Origin: Streptosporangiaceae bacterium NEAU-GS5 | GTDB taxonomy: Bacteria; Actinomycetota; Actinomycetes; Streptosporangiales; Streptosporangiaceae | Direction of reading: 5' to 3' | Assembly (NCBI GenBank): GCA_017592665.1 | Contig: JAGFNW010000050.1 | Location: 1 to 50,866 of the forward strand | Length of the DNA stretch: 50,866 bases | In this document: in pieces, positions 45,695 through 50,866 of the stretch | How positions within the stretch are numbered: position 1 is the stretch's first letter | Layout of the letters: each line of letters opens with the position of its first letter | The notes under the pieces: model-generated | The model's database searches: none | Told to the model about the DNA's origin: nothing | Seen by the model: the letters and a program-made list of their open reading frames with translations, nothing else | Program-made: the position numbers and the translations under genes

Positions 45695-45723
45695 GTGGCC
45701 GGTGTGAAAGTGCCACCGGCCAC
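45695..45723 (-). terminator. Hairpin between the peptidase and EACC1 genes
   Basis: GTGGCCGGTG and CACCGGCCAC form a perfect 10-bp stem around a 9-base loop, about 30 bp beyond the peptidase stop on its strand. No T run, as is common for actinobacterial terminators. It could reduce read-through into the EACC1 module. Confidence 0.6.
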
Positions 45724-45754
45724 GCATCAGAAACTCATTCGGCATCGCCGGACT

Positions 45755-47047
45755 TCAGCGGCCATTGGTGCTGAAGTGCCAGGGCTCGGTTCCGCTGATC
45801 AGCAAGTAGAGCCCGAAGCCGGGCGCATTGGCTTTCAGCCAGTTGAATCCTGCCGTGGTCGCGCTGGTGAAGTCGACCGCCAGCCCCTTTTCGTGCATGG
45901 ACGTGCCGGGAATGGCGGTCGCGGGGTTACACCGCGAGGAGGGCCATACCCAGATCGCTTCGTAGCTGCTGCCGCAGTTCTGCTTGCGCAGTTCGATCTG
46001 CCGTTGCGCGCTCCGCCAGCCGGACCCGCACAGGGAGTAGCCGGCCGTCTTGGCCGCCGTCAGCAGATCCTTGAGATTGGCGGCGATCTGGGCGGCTACG
46101 GTGATGGCGCCACCAGCGGGACAGGAGACGTTGACCAGGCCACCGTTTCCTGGCACCGGCGCCGGATACGTCGGATGCGGCGGGTTGGCCTCGCTCAGCG
46201 CGTTTCCGTAGAACGGGGCGCTGAGTGCGAAGATGCCGCCGTCCTCGCCCAACAGCCACACTCCGGTGCCGTGACCGGCGAGCGCCGCGTCGACGACGGG
46301 TGCGTTCAGCCGCAGGCCGGCCAGCGATCCTGGGAAGGGGAAGTCGCCGAAGGCGAAAGTGCCGCCGTCGCGCGCCGCCAGCAGATATCCCTTGCCGGTC
46401 GGCGAGGCGAGAATGGCCGTCATAGGCGCGTTGAGCGGCCGGCCGCCCATGGATCCGAAAAAGGGAGTCGTCCCCAGAGCGAATACGCCGCCGTCGGAGG
46501 CCACGAGCCAGACGTGACGCGGGTCGGAATCCCTGGCAGCGTCGACGACGGGTGCGTTGAGCCGCAGGCCGCCGAGTGATCCGGGGAACGGATAGTCGCC
46601 GAAGGCGAACGTCCCGCCGTCCGCCGCGACGAGCAGGTATCCCTTGCCTGTGGGTGAGGCGAGAATGGCCGTCATGGGCGCGTTGAGCGGCCGGCCAGCC
46701 ATCGAACCGAAGAACTGGCCACCGGATCCTTCGGTGAACACACCGCCGTCCGCGGCGACGTACCATTTCGCGTCACCGGCGCCTGGTATGGCGACCGCGG
46801 CGACAATCGGCGCATTCAGGTGGGTGCCCGCCAGGCTGCCGGAGAATCGGCTCGAGCCGTAGTTGTACTGGCCGCCGGTCGCGCTGATGATCGCGTATCC
46901 GTTTCCGTCCGGTGCGTCGACGATCGCGCGACCGGCGTCATTGCCGCCGAGCGCCGACGACGGCAGCGCCGGGATTCCGGCGAGCAGTGCGGCGAACGCG
47001 ATTGTGGCCAGCGTCCGGCGCGTACGGCGATGGAATGAGGAATGCAT
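45755..47047 (-). CDS. Secreted D-Ala-D-Ala carboxypeptidase-like protein (VanY/M15B) with N-terminal repeats
   Basis: 430 residues from the ATG at 47047, which starts a signal peptide (basic RRTRR, hydrophobic core, cleavage near residue 33). The middle holds about six ~40-residue repeats of the form DGG-FAFGD-PFPGSL-GLRLNAPVV, alternating in two types; two 84-codon units are near identical. The C-terminal M15B domain has SMHEKGLAVDF (His and Asp zinc ligands) and EPWHF (third His), so it should be a zinc peptidase of peptidoglycan peptides. The repeats probably form a propeller or surface-binding module. It precedes the EACC1/caspase trio on the same strand, but a hairpin intervenes. Confidence 0.85.
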   Translation of the reverse strand: MHSSFHRRTRRTLATIAFAALLAGIPALPSSALGGNDAGRAIVDAPDGNGYAIISATGGQYNYGSSRFSGSLAGTHLNAPIVAAVAIPGAGDAKWYVAADGGVFTEGSGGQFFGSMAGRPLNAPMTAILASPTGKGYLLVAADGGTFAFGDYPFPGSLGGLRLNAPVVDAARDSDPRHVWLVASDGGVFALGTTPFFGSMGGRPLNAPMTAILASPTGKGYLLAARDGGTFAFGDFPFPGSLAGLRLNAPVVDAALAGHGTGVWLLGEDGGIFALSAPFYGNALSEANPPHPTYPAPVPGNGGLVNVSCPAGGAITVAAQIAANLKDLLTAAKTAGYSLCGSGWRSAQRQIELRKQNCGSSYEAIWVWPSSRCNPATAIPGTSMHEKGLAVDFTSATTAGFNWLKANAPGFGLYLLISGTEPWHFSTNGR

Positions 47048-47376
47048 GACGGTTCGACGCCGCCATGGATGACCCGGTTGCCGCGCGCCGGTTTGCACGG
47101 AAAAATGCATTGGACGCCGAGATCCATGCACTTTAAGGCATTAGGAATCGGATATATTTAGCATCTCGCATCGTCCCGGGGACCAATCATATCCATTGGG
47201 TATGGCGAGAAAATCAACCACGACAGGGCATCGGCGAGCACATCCGGGCGGCCAGGGGATCCCCTATAGCATGAACTGGGGGTGATCCGCCTGTGGGTGC
47301 GTTTATTCGACTTGATGCTACTACCTGCGGTTTCTCGGCAATCTCGGCCAATCATCTGACATGGTCCGGGTCATGG
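47048..47376. other. Upstream region of the peptidase gene
   Basis: About 330 bp without a gene. An AT-rich tract (gatatatttagc, near 47150) may hold the promoter, reading left. Nothing else is recognised. Confidence 0.4.
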
Positions 47377-48291
47377 AACCTATTTCATCCGCCTACGGCG
47401 GCTCGCTGGTCACGGCATGATCGCGAGTCCGGCGTTCGTCCCCTGACGTAGAAAAGCTCCTGGTAGATGGGTTGATCACCACAACCGACCCGTCACAACC
47501 AGGAGCTTCGGGTGCTGTTCTACCGTGCCGCCGTCGATTTGTCGCGCTCAACGCTGAATTACCTGGCCGGCGTCATCCGCCGGCACCGCAAAGCGATCGG
47601 ATCGGCATGGCGGCGGCTCAACCCCGGCCAGCAGGCCCTGCTCGTCCTGGTCCACCTGCGCAAAGGCGAGACCTTCGCCGAGGTCGCGGCCGGATTCGGA
47701 GTGTCGACGGCGACCGCGTGGCGGTACGTGGCCGAGACCGTCCGGGTACTATCAGCGCGCTCCCCGAAACTCGGGCAAGCGCTGCGCAAGGCCAGCAGAG
47801 ATGGTCTGCCACATCTGATCCTGGACGGGACGCTGATCCGCATCGACCGGGTCAAGGCCGACCGGCCCTACTTCTCCGGCAAACACCGGGTGCACGGGAT
47901 GAACATCCAGGTCATCGCAGGCCCGGACGGCCAGATCGTATGGACCTCAGGAGCGCTGCCCGGCAGCACCCACGACCTGACCGCGGCCCGAATCTGGGGC
48001 ATCATGCGGGCGTTACGCCAGGCAGACATGCTCACCTTGGCCGACAAGGGCTACCAGGGCGCCGATGATCCGGTGCTCACGCCGTACAAGGGCAGGAACA
48101 AGCCTGAGTCACAACGGCGAGCCAACCGTGCTCACGCCCGTCTTCGCGGGCCTGGCGAACGCGCGAACGCCCAGCTCAAGAGCTGGCGCATCCTCCGCAA
48201 ACTGCGCTGCAGCCCGAGCAAGGCCGGGACACATGTGCAAAGCCATTGCTGTACTTCAAAACCACCGCGCCGACCATGGATGAAATGGGTT
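47377..48291 (+). mobile_element. IS5-type element, second copy
   Basis: About 915 bp between aacctatttcatcc (left) and ggatgaaatgggtt (right), a 14-bp inverted repeat with one difference. Its ends differ from those of the 23633 element, so it is a separate subfamily. Confidence 0.7.
47512..48283 (+). pseudogene. IS5-type transposase with 3' frameshift
   Basis: The GTG at 47512 is preceded by CCAGGAGCTTCGG. It is collinear with the intact homologue at 23642 through DGTLIRIDRV, GMN, ADKGYQG and GPGERANAQLK. A base change in length near 48228 puts the natural end (CKAIAVLQNHRADHG) in another frame. The shifted frame stays open through the next remnant to 48891, creating an artificial 459-codon fusion. 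Confidence 0.82.
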
Positions 48292-48298
48292 CACGGTG

Positions 48299-48901
48299 TG
48301 GTCACTGATCTACATGATCGTCCGTTATCTCGTGGCGAGCCTCGTCCTACTGGCCCGCGGCGACGGCCGAAAAGAGATCGAAATCCTAGTGTTTGCGGCA
48401 CGAGTCCGCCGTCCTGCGACGGCAGATCGGCCAGCCCCTGCTCCAACCCGCAGACCGAATGTGGCTATCCGCTCTATCGCGCCTGCTCCCCCGCATCCGC
48501 TGGAACGCCTTCCCGTCACCCCGGCCACCTTGCTCGCCTGGCACCGCAACCTGATCCGACGACGGTGGTACCACCCCACCGCTCGCCCGGACGGCCCTCC
48601 ACGGCCAAAACAGTCCGGGACCTGGTGATCCGGTTAGCCCGGGAGAACCCGACCAGGGGCCACCAGCGGATCCACGGCGAACTCAAACACCTCGGCTATC
48701 GCCTGTCCCCCACCACCGTGCACATGATCCTCACACGAGCCGGCCTTGGCCCGGCACCGCGACGCTCGGGCCCGACCTGGAAACAATTCCTCACCGCCCA
48801 AGCCGAAGGCATCATCGCCGCCGACTTTTCTTCCACATCGACCTGGCGTTCGGTCCCCGCCTGTACGCCCTGGTCTTCATCGAACACATGACCCGCCGCG
48901 T
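48299..48901 (+). pseudogene. Integrase-type transposase, N-terminal remnant
   Basis: Begins WSLIYMIVRYLVASLVLLARG with EIEILVF, then a frameshift, TVRDLVIRLARENPTRGHQRIHGELKHLGY and GPTWKQFLTAQAEGIIAADF. After another shift it continues DLAFGPRLYALVFIEHMTRRV. It is cut off at 48902 by the end of IS beta. Confidence 0.75.
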
Positions 48902-50083
48902 CCTGTCGGGCTCGAGTATTCGATTTGGCTATGCGACCCAGGCGTATTCGTTGATCAACCCGCCGAGGGCCTCGCGTCGGGTAACGTTTGCCTGCTCGAA
49001 GTCGACCACCGCCGAGCGCGGATCTGGCGGACGTTGGCTGAGTGATCGGTGCGGGCGATGGCTGTTGTAGTGCCGGATGTACTCGGCCAGAACCTTCCGC
49101 AGCTGCCGCTCATTGAAGATCAGCATCCGGTCGGTGCACTCTCCCCGGACGGTGCCCACGCAGCGCTCGGCGTAGCAGTCCGCGACCGGCGCCCGCGCAG
49201 AAGTCCAGATGATCCGCACGCTGGCGGACGCGAATACCGCGTCAAAGCCGGCGACGAACTTGCTATCCCGATCGCGGATGAGGAACTCGATCTGATCGAT
49301 CCAACCCTCAGCCTCCAGCAGCAAGGTGCGCGCCCGTTGAGTGACCCACGCTCCGGTCGGGTGCGCGGTGACCCCGACCAGATGTACGCGCCGGGTGGGC
49401 AGCTCGATCACGAACAGGACGTAGATGCGTTTGAGGAACACCGTGTCGATCGTGAAGAGGTCGCAGGCCAGCATCGTCTTGGCTTGGGCGCTCAGGAACT
49501 GCTTCCAGGTCGGCCCGGTACGGCGTGGTGCTGGATCGACGCCAGCCCGCTTTCAAGGTGAGCCAGGCCGTGCTGGCGGCCCGCGTGTAGCCATGGCCGA
49601 CCAGCTTCCCCGTGGATGCGTCTGTGCCCCCAGTTCGGGTTCTCGGCCGCCAAGCGCCAGGACCAGCGCGCGAATCTCGGAAGAGATCGGCGGACGTCCT
49701 GGGCTGCGGCGCGGGTAGGTCCACTTTCGTCGGATCATGTCGCGGTGCCAGCGCAATAGCATGGCCCGGGGGGGACGGCGAACGCCTGCCATCGGGTTCG
49801 GGGCAGCAGCCGGGACAATAGTGCCAGGATCGCCCGATCGGCGGGGCGGGGCGCAGCGGACCGGTCTGACGACGGAGTACAGCAAGCTGGTGGCGCAGGA
49901 CGATGATCTCGATGTCCTAGCCGGTGTCGCTGCGCAGGCGGAGCAGCAGGAACTGGGACGCCCGGATAACGGTCACGTAGAGCAGCGAGACGAACACGAT
50001 TCGTGATGCTGCCGCAGGAGCCGGTCTGATCGTATGACAATGCCGCAGGTCACACCCCGAATCGGGTTTTCGAGCCCGACAGG
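48902..50083 (-). mobile_element. IS family beta, second copy, decayed
   Basis: Terminal repeats cctgtcgggctcgagtattc (at 48902) and the inverse of cctgtcgggctcgaaaaccc (ending at 50083). The left flank is one integrase remnant and the right flank another (family alpha). Confidence 0.75.
48929..49997 (-). pseudogene. Beta integrase-type transposase, frameshifted
   Basis: The GTG at 49997 begins FVSLLYVTVIRASQFLLLRL. There is an early TAG before the DIEI segment and frameshifts near 49870 and 49640. The C-terminal half is open: MLACDLFTIDTVFLKR, LIRDRDSKFVAGF, NCYAER changed to DCYAERCVG, and GGLINEYAWVA. Not functional. Confidence 0.85.
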
Positions 50084-50737
<654 letters not shown>

Positions 50738-50866
50738 TCAGAGGGCGGTTCGCGAGTTGATGCCCGTTTCGTCGCTGGCGTTGGGTGAGGCGGGCTGGTA
50801 GAAGATCCGTCGCGAGGTTACGTGCCGGGCTGGGTGAACAAGCCCGACTCGGTCTCGATCAAGATT

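Overview
The window is high-GC DNA with GTG/ATG starts, purine-rich ribosome binding sites, and nSTAND, caspase, EACC1 and WD40 proteins. It reads as the chromosome of a large-genome actinomycete, and I would guess Streptosporangiales (inference only). It is an accessory region: five clusters of plausible working genes are separated by heavily worn insertion sequences.

Layout. (1) 1-8623: a truncated secreted beta-helix gene, a second gene sharing an almost identical 623-bp segment with it, and a 1485-aa caspase-nSTAND-WD40 protein starting 6 bp after the second gene. A frameshifted EACC1 remnant lies convergently at 8627-8960. (2) 8982-14287: remains of integrase-type, ISL3 and IS5-type elements around one intact small membrane-protein gene (11202-11783). 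(3) 14348-22371: five co-directional genes. They are a glycogen-binding-like domain fused to a gluconate-dehydrogenase-subunit-3-like domain, a GMC oxidoreductase, two cupin proteins and a Clp-N/KAP P-loop NTPase. (4) 22605-26200: a small membrane protein, an intact IS5-type element and more transposon debris, including two MITE-like elements. (5) 26403-39893: three overlapping or abutting giant genes (2393, 1067 and 1036 aa) of unknown function; the last ends in a phospholipase-D-like domain with a broken HKD motif. (6) 39930-41659: a MITE, a broken STAND NTPase fragment and a broken IS. (7) 47047-41701, minus strand: a secreted VanY-like peptidase, then a translationally coupled trio of EACC1, pseudo-caspase-WD40 and caspase-WD40. 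(8) 47377-50866: IS wreckage.

How the parts may work together. The EACC1/pseudo-caspase/caspase trio looks like a compact conflict or regulated-death module. EACC1 is the constant component known from actinobacterial NTP-dependent conflict systems. One caspase keeps its His-Cys dyad and its partner has lost both residues. Both are predicted to place a WD40 propeller on the far side of the membrane. The left-hand caspase-nSTAND-WD40 protein is a related single-chain design with a decayed EACC1 next to it, and a third STAND remnant lies at 40130. The oxidoreductase/cupin/KAP set and the giant trio have no function I can name; both look like intact, co-transcribed and poorly described systems.
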